From positions 1 to 64,000 of the forward strand of contig NZ_LQBK01000009.1 of the NCBI RefSeq assembly GCF_001483755.1: a stretch of DNA of 64,000 nucleotides, written 5' to 3'. Made by a program: the position numbers and the translations under genes. Of this stretch, positions 1 through 7,029 are shown piece by piece; position 1 is the first letter of the stretch, and every line of letters begins with the position of its first letter. The DNA comes from Kocuria rosea subsp. polaris. Its GTDB lineage: Bacteria; Actinomycetota; Actinomycetes; Actinomycetales; Micrococcaceae. Under the pieces are notes generated by a model that was not told where the DNA came from, did no database searches, and was given only the letters and a program-made list of their open reading frames with translations.

Positions 1-39
1 CCCATCCCGCCAAGACCCCCACCCCTTGGAATTACTCAT

Positions 40-1155
40 CTAGGAGACCGTTGCACCGACGTATCGCTCCACCGTGCCGCGGAGCTCGTCGCTGAACTGG
101 AAGATGTCCTCGAGCCCGTCGATCGGGTGCCGGGTTTCCTTCTTGTCCTCGTCGAAGAGCCCGATGTACTTCTGCCCGGTGTTGAAGTGGAGTCGCGCGA
201 TGGACCGGCGGTTGTTGTCGTCCAACAGGACTGCGCAATAGGACTTGGCGTCACGGTAGACGACGCGCTGGGGCTTCACCTGGGCGCAGACGATGGCGCG
301 GATGATCTGGAAGGCCTCCAGCTCTTCGATGGTCGTCACCACCCCGTCGCTGGACTCCCGCAGATCCTTTTCGACCGCGTCCTCGCTCTGCACCGCCTCG
401 GCCGGGGTGTCCGCCATGGCCACGGACGCGGGTGCGCTGCCGACGCCCAGGGCGGTGGTCAGTCGGTTGTTCACCTGCTCGTTGAGGAACTGCTGGGCGG
501 CCTTGGCCACCAGCGGAGTGAACTGGTCCCGTACTTTCTGGGTGAAGGCGCCCTCGTAGACCTTGGTGGTGAAGAAGCGTACCCACTCCACATCGGGTTC
601 TTTGAACTGCGCGGCGATCTCGCGCTTGATGGACCCGATGTACTTCAGTTCGCCGGCGGCACTGATGATGGAGTCGAGGTCGAAGACCTCCTTGGACAGC
701 TTCTGCAGTTCGGGGATCAGGGTGGCGTCGATGTCGGCCAGATCCAGGACGAGAAACGGCTTGGCGTCCATCTTGTTCGGTGCGTCCAGGTCCGTGTAGA
801 AGTGGTAGACCTCCCCATTGGTGAGGATCGCGATGCGCGCGTTGGTCACCGCGAAGTACCGGAACAACTGTGAGGCGTGTTCCAGCTTCAACGGGGCGCC
901 CACGTGCTTGCACTCCACCAGCATCTGCACCTTGTCGTCGTGCACGATGGCGTAGTCGATCTTCTCGCCCTTCTTCACCCCCACATCCGCGGTGAACTCC
1001 GGCACGACCTCCAGCGGGTTGAACACGTCGTAGCCCAGGATCGTCGAGATGAAGGGCATCACGAACGCGTTCTTCGTCGCTTCCTCCGTCTCCAGGGATT
1101 CCTTCTGCTGCGCCACCTTGTGGGCGAGTGCCGTCAATCGCTCCGGAAACTCCAC
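40..1155 (-). CDS. HsdR N-terminal-like (PD-(D/E)XK) protein, stand-alone
   Basis: This 371-residue protein resembles the N-terminal nuclease domain of type I restriction HsdR subunits. The visible catalytic signature is D67 in GEKIDYAI, then E81-x-K83 in MLVECKH. The C-terminal third (after about residue 270) is not assigned. There is no helicase domain and no hsdM or hsdS gene nearby, so DNA cleavage is only inferred; such single-domain proteins are common and mostly uncharacterised. I chose the GTG at 1155 because GAGGAGGA lies just upstream of it. The frame stays open to about 1281, but without a better ribosome site. A possible -10 (TACTAA, 1187-1192) sits about 30 bases upstream in a locally AT-richer stretch. 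Confidence 0.75.
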   Translation of the reverse strand: MEFPERLTALAHKVAQQKESLETEEATKNAFVMPFISTILGYDVFNPLEVVPEFTADVGVKKGEKIDYAIVHDDKVQMLVECKHVGAPLKLEHASQLFRYFAVTNARIAILTNGEVYHFYTDLDAPNKMDAKPFLVLDLADIDATLIPELQKLSKEVFDLDSIISAAGELKYIGSIKREIAAQFKEPDVEWVRFFTTKVYEGAFTQKVRDQFTPLVAKAAQQFLNEQVNNRLTTALGVGSAPASVAMADTPAEAVQSEDAVEKDLRESSDGVVTTIEELEAFQIIRAIVCAQVKPQRVVYRDAKSYCAVLLDDNNRRSIARLHFNTGQKYIGLFDEDKKETRHPIDGLEDIFQFSDELRGTVERYVGATVS

Positions 1156-1307
1156 GACTCCTCCTCTGGGTCGACATGCATTCGCATTAGTACACAGCAT
1201 GGCATTACAGCAGGCCCTGTTGCGCACTCGGCCGCCCTTGTTGCTCCATCGTGAAGTGCACCGGCCCTGCGCGATCGGCACGAGGGGTGGCCTCGCCGAG
1301 GCCCCGA

Positions 1308-1362
1308 CCGCGGACAGCAGGGCGGGGAGCCTCGATGAGGCTCCCCGCCCTGCTGTCCGCGG
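1308..1362 (-). terminator. Perfect 26-bp hairpin terminator
   Basis: Bases 1308-1333 pair perfectly with 1337-1362 around a 3-base loop, directly after the stop codon at 1364-1366. There is no U-tract. A second small GC hairpin (1289-1303) follows. It most likely ends transcription of the 89-aa gene. Confidence 0.8.
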
Positions 1363-1363
1363 G

Positions 1364-1633
1364 TCAGTTGCGCGAGCTGCCGGTGTTGGTGCCCTCCCCG
1401 GAGTCGTCCCGGTGGTAGAGGTATTCGTTGCCGTGCTCGTCCTTCTCCACGTAGAAGTGCTCCTGGACCTCCTGGTACCACGTCTCCGCGGCGTCGCTCA
1501 TGCGCTCGCCCTCCTGCGTCTGGGCCAGGCGGTCCCCGGGCCCGTAGACGCGCATCGCGATGGCGTTGAGCCGGTCGAGGATGCGGTGCTGCTGCTCGCC
1601 GTCCTGGTTGGTCTTCTGCCTGTTCCTCGCCAT
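1364..1633 (-). CDS. Small conserved hypothetical protein
   Basis: This is an 89-residue, hydrophilic protein with no signal peptide or membrane segment. The centre has a charged helical look (MSDAAETWYQEVQEHF) followed by an acidic/aromatic patch (YVEKDEHGNEYLYHRDD); the ends are polar and low complexity. I do not recognise a family with a known role. The ATG at 1633 follows GGGGGAC. A -10-like TAGACT (1669-1674) lies about 35 bases upstream, and a strong hairpin begins right after the stop, so it looks like a single-gene unit. It reads away from the BCCT terminator side and is not obviously coupled to a neighbour. Confidence 0.7.
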   Translation of the reverse strand: MARNRQKTNQDGEQQHRILDRLNAIAMRVYGPGDRLAQTQEGERMSDAAETWYQEVQEHFYVEKDEHGNEYLYHRDDSGEGTNTGSSRN

Positions 1634-1668
1634 GACGTCCCCCGTTGCCCATTGTGATGGTGGTCACC

Positions 1669-1674
1669 AGTCTA
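1669..1674 (-). promoter_or_regulatory. -10 element TAGACT
   Basis: TAGACT read on the minus strand, about 35 bases before the start of the 89-aa gene. No clear -35 is seen. Confidence 0.45.
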
Positions 1675-1732
1675 GCGCCCGGGCGGGTCCCGGGCCCGGA
1701 TGCGCGGAGCGGATGAACGGAGCAGATGAACG

Positions 1733-1771
1733 GAGCGGGCCCGCCTGCAGGAGACGCCGGTGGGCCCGCTC
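1733..1771 (-). terminator. Hairpin after the BCCT gene
   Basis: A 10-bp GC arm (1733-1742) pairs with 1762-1771 around a 19-base loop, about 20 bases past the transporter stop codon. There is no U-tract. The long loop makes it weaker than the other hairpins in the window. Confidence 0.5.
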
Positions 1772-1792
1772 GGTGCGCTCCGTCCGCGGCCG

Positions 1793-3550
1793 CTACTCGA
1801 TGTCGCGGACCTTCTTGAGCGATCCTGTGCTGGTGCGGTACTCCCGCACGTAGACGGGCTGCTCCGGGTGCTCGATGGCTGGGGCGTTGGCCGGCTCGGA
1901 ACCGTGCACGTAGTCCGGGGCCACGACGATCTCCTCGTCCACCTCGGCCCCGGTGGAGGTGCGGCGGTGGAACTCCTCGGGCGGGAGCACGCGGCGCCAC
2001 TGGCGGGTGGGCAGCACGCCCACCTCCCCCGCGTCCTCGCGCAGGGCTCTGAGCAGGGAGTAGATCATCACGTACCCCAGCACGAAGAACGGCAGTCCGA
2101 TGAGGATCGCCACGTTCTGCAGCGCCGCCAGGCCGGTGGCGCCGGTGGCGGTCAGCAGGATCGCCGCGATGAGCCCGATGGCGATCACCCAGAACACGCG
2201 CTGGTGGACCGGGGACTCCTCCTCGTGCCCGCTGCCCATGGTGTCCATGACCAGGGCGGCGGAGTCGATCGAGGTGATGAAGAACAGCACCACGATGAGC
2301 ACGCCCAGGGCGGAGGTGACGGTGGAGAACGGGAAGTTCTCGAGGAAGACGAACATCGCCCCGGGGATGTCGCCCTCGTCCACCACGGCCTCGACGAGCC
2401 CGCCGTCGCCGTTGAGCTCGATGTTGAACACGCCCATGCCGAAGATGCCGAACCAGATGACGGAGAACAGCGTGGGGAACGCGAGCACGCCGGAGACGAA
2501 CTGGCGGATGGTGCGGCCGCGGGAGATGCGGGCGATGAAGATGCCCACGAACGGGGACCAGGTGATCGTCCACGCCCAGTAGAAGACGGTCCAGCCGCTC
2601 TGCCACCCGGTGTCGGCAAAGGCGTCGTTCCAGAAGGCGAGCTGCGGGAGCATCGACACGTAGGTGCCGGCGGACTCGACCATGCCCTTGAGCATCAGCA
2701 CGGTGGGACCGGAGATGAGGATGAAGACGAGCAGGCCGATCGCGAGCAGGATGTTGGTGTTGGACAGCCGCTTGATGCCCCGGTCGAGGCCGAGGGCCAC
2801 GGAGATCGAGGCGACGAGGCTCACGGCGGTGATGATGAGGATCTGCGACAGCGCGGACTCCGAGATCCCGAAGAGCCGGGCGAGACCGCTGTTGATCTGC
2901 ATGGTGCCGAGGCCGATGGAGACGGCCACGCCGAACAGGGTGCCCACGATGGCCAGGATGTCGATGGCCCGCCCGATCGGTCCGTGAATGCGGTGCCCCA
3001 GCAGCGGCTGGAACATGGAGCTCACCCGGGGCGGCAGGTTGCGCTTGTACATGAAGTAGCCGAAGGCCAGCGCGGGGAGCGTGAAGATCGTCCAGGTGTG
3101 CAGGCCGAAGTGGTAGAGCGTGAAGCCCATGGCCTCGGTCGCGGACTCCATGGACGCCGGCTCCACGCCCTGCCGCGGCGGGTTCGCGAAGTGGTTCACG
3201 GGCTCGGCCACGGCCCAGAACATGAGGATCGTGCCGATGCCCGCGGCGAAGAGCATCGAGAACCAGGACAGGTTGGAGTGATGCGGCCGTTCGTCGTCGG
3301 CCCCGAGCCGGACCTGCCCGAAGCGGCTGACCATGAGGTAGACGAGGAACAGCAGGAAGACCGTCACGCCCAGGATGTAGAACCAGCCGAGCTGGTCGAT
3401 GACCCAGCTGGACCCGTCCGCGAAGACTGCGTCCATGAAGTCCGTGAACACCAGTGTCATCACCACGAAGACGATGATCACCAGGGCGGAGCCGAAGAAG
3501 ATGGTGGGGCTGGTCCGTAGTCGCATGGAGTCGTGCAGTCTGTTCAGCAT
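1793..3550 (-). CDS. BCCT family transporter (betaine/choline/carnitine type)
   Basis: A 585-residue secondary transporter of the BCCT family, which imports quaternary amines such as glycine betaine, choline or carnitine with Na+ or H+. About 12 membrane segments are visible. The family aromatic box appears as YWAWTITWSPF followed by ARISRGRTIRQF; the second Trp of the usual WAWW run is Thr here, so substrate preference may differ from BetP. The charged C-terminal tail (about the last 80 residues) could act in osmosensing, as it does in BetP. The start is the ATG at 3550, 7 bases after GGGGAGG; the longer open frame upstream contains the 13-bp repeats and is probably not translated. It lies downstream of coaE but is separated by 163 bases, so it is likely its own unit. 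Confidence 0.9.
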   Translation of the reverse strand: MLNRLHDSMRLRTSPTIFFGSALVIIVFVVMTLVFTDFMDAVFADGSSWVIDQLGWFYILGVTVFLLFLVYLMVSRFGQVRLGADDERPHHSNLSWFSMLFAAGIGTILMFWAVAEPVNHFANPPRQGVEPASMESATEAMGFTLYHFGLHTWTIFTLPALAFGYFMYKRNLPPRVSSMFQPLLGHRIHGPIGRAIDILAIVGTLFGVAVSIGLGTMQINSGLARLFGISESALSQILIITAVSLVASISVALGLDRGIKRLSNTNILLAIGLLVFILISGPTVLMLKGMVESAGTYVSMLPQLAFWNDAFADTGWQSGWTVFYWAWTITWSPFVGIFIARISRGRTIRQFVSGVLAFPTLFSVIWFGIFGMGVFNIELNGDGGLVEAVVDEGDIPGAMFVFLENFPFSTVTSALGVLIVVLFFITSIDSAALVMDTMGSGHEEESPVHQRVFWVIAIGLIAAILLTATGATGLAALQNVAILIGLPFFVLGYVMIYSLLRALREDAGEVGVLPTRQWRRVLPPEEFHRRTSTGAEVDEEIVVAPDYVHGSEPANAPAIEHPEQPVYVREYRTSTGSLKKVRDIE

Positions 3551-3603
3551 GGCCGTGCCTCCCCGGCTGCCCCCGGCCTCGGACGAGCGGACGGCCGCCG
3601 TGT

Positions 3604-3681
3604 CTCGGTTGTGTGCTTCGGTGGTGCGATTCGGTGGTGCGATTCGGTCTCGCGCGTCGGTCTCGCGCTTCGGTTGGTTCG
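3604..3681. repeat. Six phased 13-bp repeats upstream of the BCCT gene
   Basis: Six consecutive 13-base units start at 3604, 3617, 3630, 3643, 3656 and 3669. All contain TCGGT. Units 2 and 3 are identical (TTCGGTGGTGCGA); the others diverge at the 3' half. The array ends about 55 bases before the BCCT start codon. It may be an iterated regulator site or a leader element. Confidence 0.8.
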
Positions 3682-3713
3682 ACCCTACCCTCTGGTCACC
3701 GAACAGTGGAGAG

Positions 3714-4331
3714 TCACGGTCCGGACGGCGTGGAGGACAGGCGCGGCTCCACGTGCCACTCCCACCACGCGTCGACACGGTCCAGCAGCCGCTGCACGGA
3801 GCCGTCGTTGACGAGCACGGTGCTGGAGACGGCCGCCCGCTCCTCGTCAGTGGCCTGGGCCGCGATCCGGGCGCGGGCGTCCGCCTCCGTCATCCCACGG
3901 TCCTCGACCATCCGCCGCACGCGCTCCTCCACCGGGGCCTGGACCGTGAGCACGAGGTCGAAGCGCCCGTGCTGGCCGGTCTCCACGAGCAGGGGGATGT
4001 CCTCGACCAGGACCGCGTCCTCGCCGGCCGCGGCCGCGAGCCGTTCGGCCTCCGCCCGGACGAGGGGGTGGATGATCGCGTTGAGCCGCTGCCTCGCCTC
4101 CGGGTCCGCGAACACCCGGGCGCCGAGCGCCGCCCGGTCCAGGCGGCCGTCCGGGGTCAGCACGGCGGGACCGAATTCCTCGACGATCCCGTCCAGGCCG
4201 GGAGCGCCGGGCTCCTGCAGGGCCCGCGCGATCGCGTCGGCGTCGATCACGGTGGCCCCGAGCTCCATGAGCCGCCGGGAGACCGTGGACTTGCCCGAGG
4301 CGATCCCGCCCGTGAGTCCGATGGTCAGCAT
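3714..4331 (-). CDS. coaE: Dephospho-CoA kinase
   Basis: This 205-residue cytosolic enzyme phosphorylates dephospho-CoA at the ribose 3' position, the last step of coenzyme A synthesis. The P-loop GGIASGKST begins at residue 8. The family's DADAIAR motif and the lid region (ARIAAQATDEER) are both present, and the length is normal for the single-domain form. The start is the ATG at 4331: a -10-like TAGCAT (4338-4343) ends only six bases before it, leaving no room for a ribosome site, so the mRNA is probably leaderless. In many actinobacteria coaE follows rpsA; here a GH13 gene and yigZ lie between them. Confidence 0.95.
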   Translation of the reverse strand: MLTIGLTGGIASGKSTVSRRLMELGATVIDADAIARALQEPGAPGLDGIVEEFGPAVLTPDGRLDRAALGARVFADPEARQRLNAIIHPLVRAEAERLAAAAGEDAVLVEDIPLLVETGQHGRFDLVLTVQAPVEERVRRMVEDRGMTEADARARIAAQATDEERAAVSSTVLVNDGSVQRLLDRVDAWWEWHVEPRLSSTPSGP

Positions 4332-4337
4332 GGGACC

Positions 4338-4343
4338 ATGCTA
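4338..4343 (-). promoter_or_regulatory. -10 element of coaE, leaderless arrangement
   Basis: TAGCAT on the minus strand, followed by six bases and then the ATG of coaE. The spacing places the transcription start at or next to the start codon. Confidence 0.55.
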
Positions 4344-4375
4344 GCGGCCGGTCCCGCGCGGGGGCCGCCGGGCGC

Positions 4376-6097
4376 TCACGGCTCCCCGGCCCCGGCCACG
4401 GTGGTCATGACGTCCGGCAGCGTGCCGGGCCCGTGCTCCCGCTGCACCCGGAGCCAGCGGAAGCCGTAGCCCTCGAGCGCCAGCTCCGCCGACGAGTCCG
4501 CATCGAGGGCGCACCTGCCGTCCGCCAGCAGGTCCAGCAGCACGGTGCCCTCCTTCTCGTCCGGCAGCCGCAGCGGCACCGTGGTCGGCTCCGGGGAGAA
4601 GTTGTGCAGGGCGACGACGGCGGAGCCCTCCCACGCGCACCGGTGGGCGAGCACCCCCCGGCGCGGCTGGTCCAGGACCTCGGCGGCGCCCCAGGCCAGC
4701 TCGGTGCACTCCCGGTAGCGGCGGGTCAGGGCGGTGACGAAGTGCAGCAGGGAGCCGGGGTCCCGCTTGGCGTCGGCCACGTTCACGTGCGCGGGCCCGT
4801 ACTCCCCCTCGACCACGGGCGCGGAGAGCTCGTCGGCGGCGGCGGAGGAGAAGCCCCCGTTGCGCCCCGACGTCCACTGCATGGGCGTGCGCACCGCCAT
4901 GCGCCCCTCGGCGGCGAGGTTCTCGCCCATGCCGATCTCCTCGCCGTAGTACAGCACCGGGGTGCCCGGCAGCGAGAAGAGCAGCGAGTAGACCATCCGG
5001 ATGCGCTGCCGGTCCCCCTGCAGCATGGGCGGCAGCCGCCGCGTGAGGCCCCGGCCGTAGACCTGCATCCGCTCCTCCGGCCCGAAGGCCGCGAACACCT
5101 CCTCCCGCTCGGCCCCGGAGAGCTGGTCGAGGGTGAGCTCGTCGTGGTTGCGCACGAAGTTGGCCCACTGGGCGTCCTGCGGGATGGACGGCCGGTTCTT
5201 CAGGGCGCTCGCCAGCGGGCCGGCGTCCTGGCGGGCCAGCGAGAGGTAGAGCTGCTGCATGGCCACGAAGTCGAAGATCATGGTCAGCTCCCCCGCGTCC
5301 TCGGTGCCGAACAGCTCGAGCTGCTGCTGGTAGGGCAGGTTGACCTCGCCCAGCAGGGCGGCCCTGCCGTTGCGGCGGTTCATGAACTTGCGCAGCGAGC
5401 GCAGGAACGCGTGCGGTTCGGTGAACCCGCCCCGGTTCTCGAAGTCGTCGCCCTGCCCCAGGGTGAGCAGCTGCGGGATCCCGTCCACGCGGAAGCCGTC
5501 CAGGCCCAGGTGCAGCCAGAAGCCGACCACCTTGGCGATCTCGTCCCGCACCTTGGGGTGGGACAGGTTCAGGTCCGGCTGGTGGCGGTAGAAGCGGTGC
5601 AGGTACCAGTGCCCGGTGGCCTCCTCCCGGGTCCAGATGCCGCCCTCCTTGTCGGGGAACACGGCCTTCTCGGACGTGTCCGGGGGCTCGTCGGCACGCC
5701 ACACGTAGTAGTCGCGGTACGGGTTGTCCGTGCTCGAGCGGGAGGCCTGGAACCACGGGTGCTGGTCGGAGGTGTGGTTGACCACGAGGTCGGCGATGAC
5801 CCGCAGACCGCGGTCCTGGGCCGTGCGGACGAGCTCCACGAGGTCGCCGAAGCTGCCCAGGCGCCGGTCGACGCCGTAGAAGTCCGTGACGTCGTAGCCG
5901 TCGTCCCGGTTCGGCGTGGGATAGAACGGCATGAGCCACAGGCAGGTGACGCCCAGCTCCGCCAGGTAGTCCACCCGCTCGGCGAGCCCGGCGATGTCCC
6001 CGGTGCCGTTCCCGTCCGTGTCCAGGAACCGTTCGACGTCCACGCAGTAGACGACCGCCTGCTTCCACCAGAGGTCGGAGGTGTCGGCGATGCGCAT
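4376..6097 (-). CDS. GH13 alpha-glucosyl enzyme, trehalose synthase-like
   Basis: A 573-residue glycoside hydrolase family 13 protein. The catalytic set is intact: nucleophile D205 (FRVDGIPQL), acid/base E251 (LLGEVNLPY) and H318-D319 (FVRNHDELTLD), plus VVNHTSDQHPWF near residue 106. The N-terminal pattern (WWKQAVVYCVDVERF, DTDGNGTGD) resembles the trehalose synthase/maltose glucosyltransferase group, so interconversion of maltose and trehalose is the best guess; an alpha-glucosidase is the alternative. No signal peptide is seen, so it is cytosolic. No treYZ, maltokinase or glgE partner is in the window. The start is the ATG at 6097 after GAGGGAG; the upstream Met at 6148 lacks a ribosome site. 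It is divergent from yigZ. Confidence 0.8.
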   Translation of the reverse strand: MRIADTSDLWWKQAVVYCVDVERFLDTDGNGTGDIAGLAERVDYLAELGVTCLWLMPFYPTPNRDDGYDVTDFYGVDRRLGSFGDLVELVRTAQDRGLRVIADLVVNHTSDQHPWFQASRSSTDNPYRDYYVWRADEPPDTSEKAVFPDKEGGIWTREEATGHWYLHRFYRHQPDLNLSHPKVRDEIAKVVGFWLHLGLDGFRVDGIPQLLTLGQGDDFENRGGFTEPHAFLRSLRKFMNRRNGRAALLGEVNLPYQQQLELFGTEDAGELTMIFDFVAMQQLYLSLARQDAGPLASALKNRPSIPQDAQWANFVRNHDELTLDQLSGAEREEVFAAFGPEERMQVYGRGLTRRLPPMLQGDRQRIRMVYSLLFSLPGTPVLYYGEEIGMGENLAAEGRMAVRTPMQWTSGRNGGFSSAAADELSAPVVEGEYGPAHVNVADAKRDPGSLLHFVTALTRRYRECTELAWGAAEVLDQPRRGVLAHRCAWEGSAVVALHNFSPEPTTVPLRLPDEKEGTVLLDLLADGRCALDADSSAELALEGYGFRWLRVQREHGPGTLPDVMTTVAGAGEP

Positions 6098-6138
6098 GTC
6101 TGCTCCCTCGGCTGCTCCCCGGATGGTGGATGCCCTCC

Positions 6139-6144
6139 TGTCTA
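6139..6144 (-). promoter_or_regulatory. -10 element TAGACA for the GH13 gene
   Basis: TAGACA on the minus strand, about 41 bases before the ATG. It forms a divergent promoter pair with the yigZ element at 6186. Confidence 0.4.
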
Positions 6145-6185
6145 GCACCCCGCCCCGGCTCCGTCGAGGGCACGGGGGCGCGGCC

Positions 6186-6191
6186 TAGAGT
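6186..6191 (+). promoter_or_regulatory. -10 element of yigZ, leaderless arrangement
   Basis: TAGAGT ends seven bases before the yigZ ATG at 6199. The intervening GAGGACC could also serve as a weak ribosome site if transcription starts a little earlier. Confidence 0.5.
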
Positions 6192-6198
6192 GAGGACC

Positions 6199-6918
6199 AT
6201 GGACCCGGACCCCCTGCTCAGCCGCGCCACCCGGCACACGACCCTCGCCGCGGGCACGGAGGCGGTGGCCGAGCTGGAGGTCAAGCGCTCCCGCTTCCTG
6301 GCGGTGGCGCGGCGGGCGTCCACGGAGGCCGAGGCCCGGGCCCTGGTCGAGGAGCTGCGGCGTGGCTTCCACGACGCCCGCCACCACTGCTCGGCGTTCG
6401 TCCTGGGCCCGGACCGGGACGTGCAGCGCTCCTCGGACGACGGCGAGCCCGCCGGCACCGCGGGCCTGCCGATGCTCGAGGCCCTCGTGCTGCGCCGCAC
6501 GGCCACGGACGCGCAGGGCCGTGACGTCACCGACCTCTCGGACGTGAGCGCCGTGGTGGTCCGGTGGTTCGGGGGCACCCTGCTCGGTGCCGGCGGGCTG
6601 GTCCGCGCCTACTCCGAGGCCGTGTCCCAGGCCCTCGACGGGGCCTCCCTGGTGGTCCGTCGCCGGCAGCGGCTCTACCGGCTGCCGGCGTCCCACGCGG
6701 ACGCGGGCCGGCTCGAGCACGAGCTGCGCTCGGCCGGGACCACGGTCCTGGACACCGCCTACGGGGCGGCCGGCGCGGAGCTGGGCCTCGCCCTGCCCGA
6801 CGACGACGCGGCCGTCGCCGCGCTGCACTCCCGCGTGGCCTCGCTGACCTCCGGCGCCGGGGTCCTGCGCCCCGTCGGCACGGACTGGCTCGACTCCCCC
6901 GCCGGCCACCGGCCCTGA
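6199..6918 (+). CDS. yigZ: IMPACT/YigZ family protein
   Basis: This 239-residue protein belongs to the YigZ/IMPACT family, related to eukaryotic IMPACT, which controls the kinase GCN2. The bacterial role is unclear, possibly ribosome- or nucleic acid-linked. The hallmark stretches are visible: KRSRFLAVARR near residue 30, ARHHCSAFVLG near 60, SSDDGEPAGTAGLP near 80 and VVRWFGGTLLGAGGLVRAY near 120. The C-terminal part has the alternating alpha/beta pattern of the DUF1949-like domain. The ATG at 6199 matches the beginning of conserved sequence and lies seven bases from a -10 element. It converges on rpsA and shares a bidirectional hairpin terminator with it. Confidence 0.9.
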   Translation: MDPDPLLSRATRHTTLAAGTEAVAELEVKRSRFLAVARRASTEAEARALVEELRRGFHDARHHCSAFVLGPDRDVQRSSDDGEPAGTAGLPMLEALVLRRTATDAQGRDVTDLSDVSAVVVRWFGGTLLGAGGLVRAYSEAVSQALDGASLVVRRRQRLYRLPASHADAGRLEHELRSAGTTVLDTAYGAAGAELGLALPDDDAAVAALHSRVASLTSGAGVLRPVGTDWLDSPAGHRP

Positions 6919-6949
6919 ACGGCGCGGCCGGCCCGGCGACCCCGGACAG

Positions 6950-6990
6950 CACGACGGCCCCCGCCCTGCGAAGGGGCGGGGGCCGTCGTG
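6950..6990. terminator. Bidirectional hairpin between yigZ and rpsA
   Basis: A perfect 17-bp stem (6950-6966 with 6974-6990) with a 7-base loop lies between the two convergent stop codons and can serve both strands. Confidence 0.85.
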
Positions 6991-7029
6991 GTCCGTGCCG
7001 TGCGGAACGGCCCGGCGGTACCGGTCGGA

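Noticed and set aside
1156-1281. N-terminal extension of the HsdR-N-like protein
   Set aside because: The frame is open but lacks a ribosome site, contains the probable promoter and encodes Cys/Arg-rich sequence unlike the family.
3604-3681. CRISPR array
   Set aside because: Units are contiguous 13-mers with no spacers and no cas genes nearby.
3551-3778. Longer BCCT protein starting at 3778
   Set aside because: The extension is coded by the 13-bp repeat array and is hydrophilic; the ATG at 3550 has a strong ribosome site.
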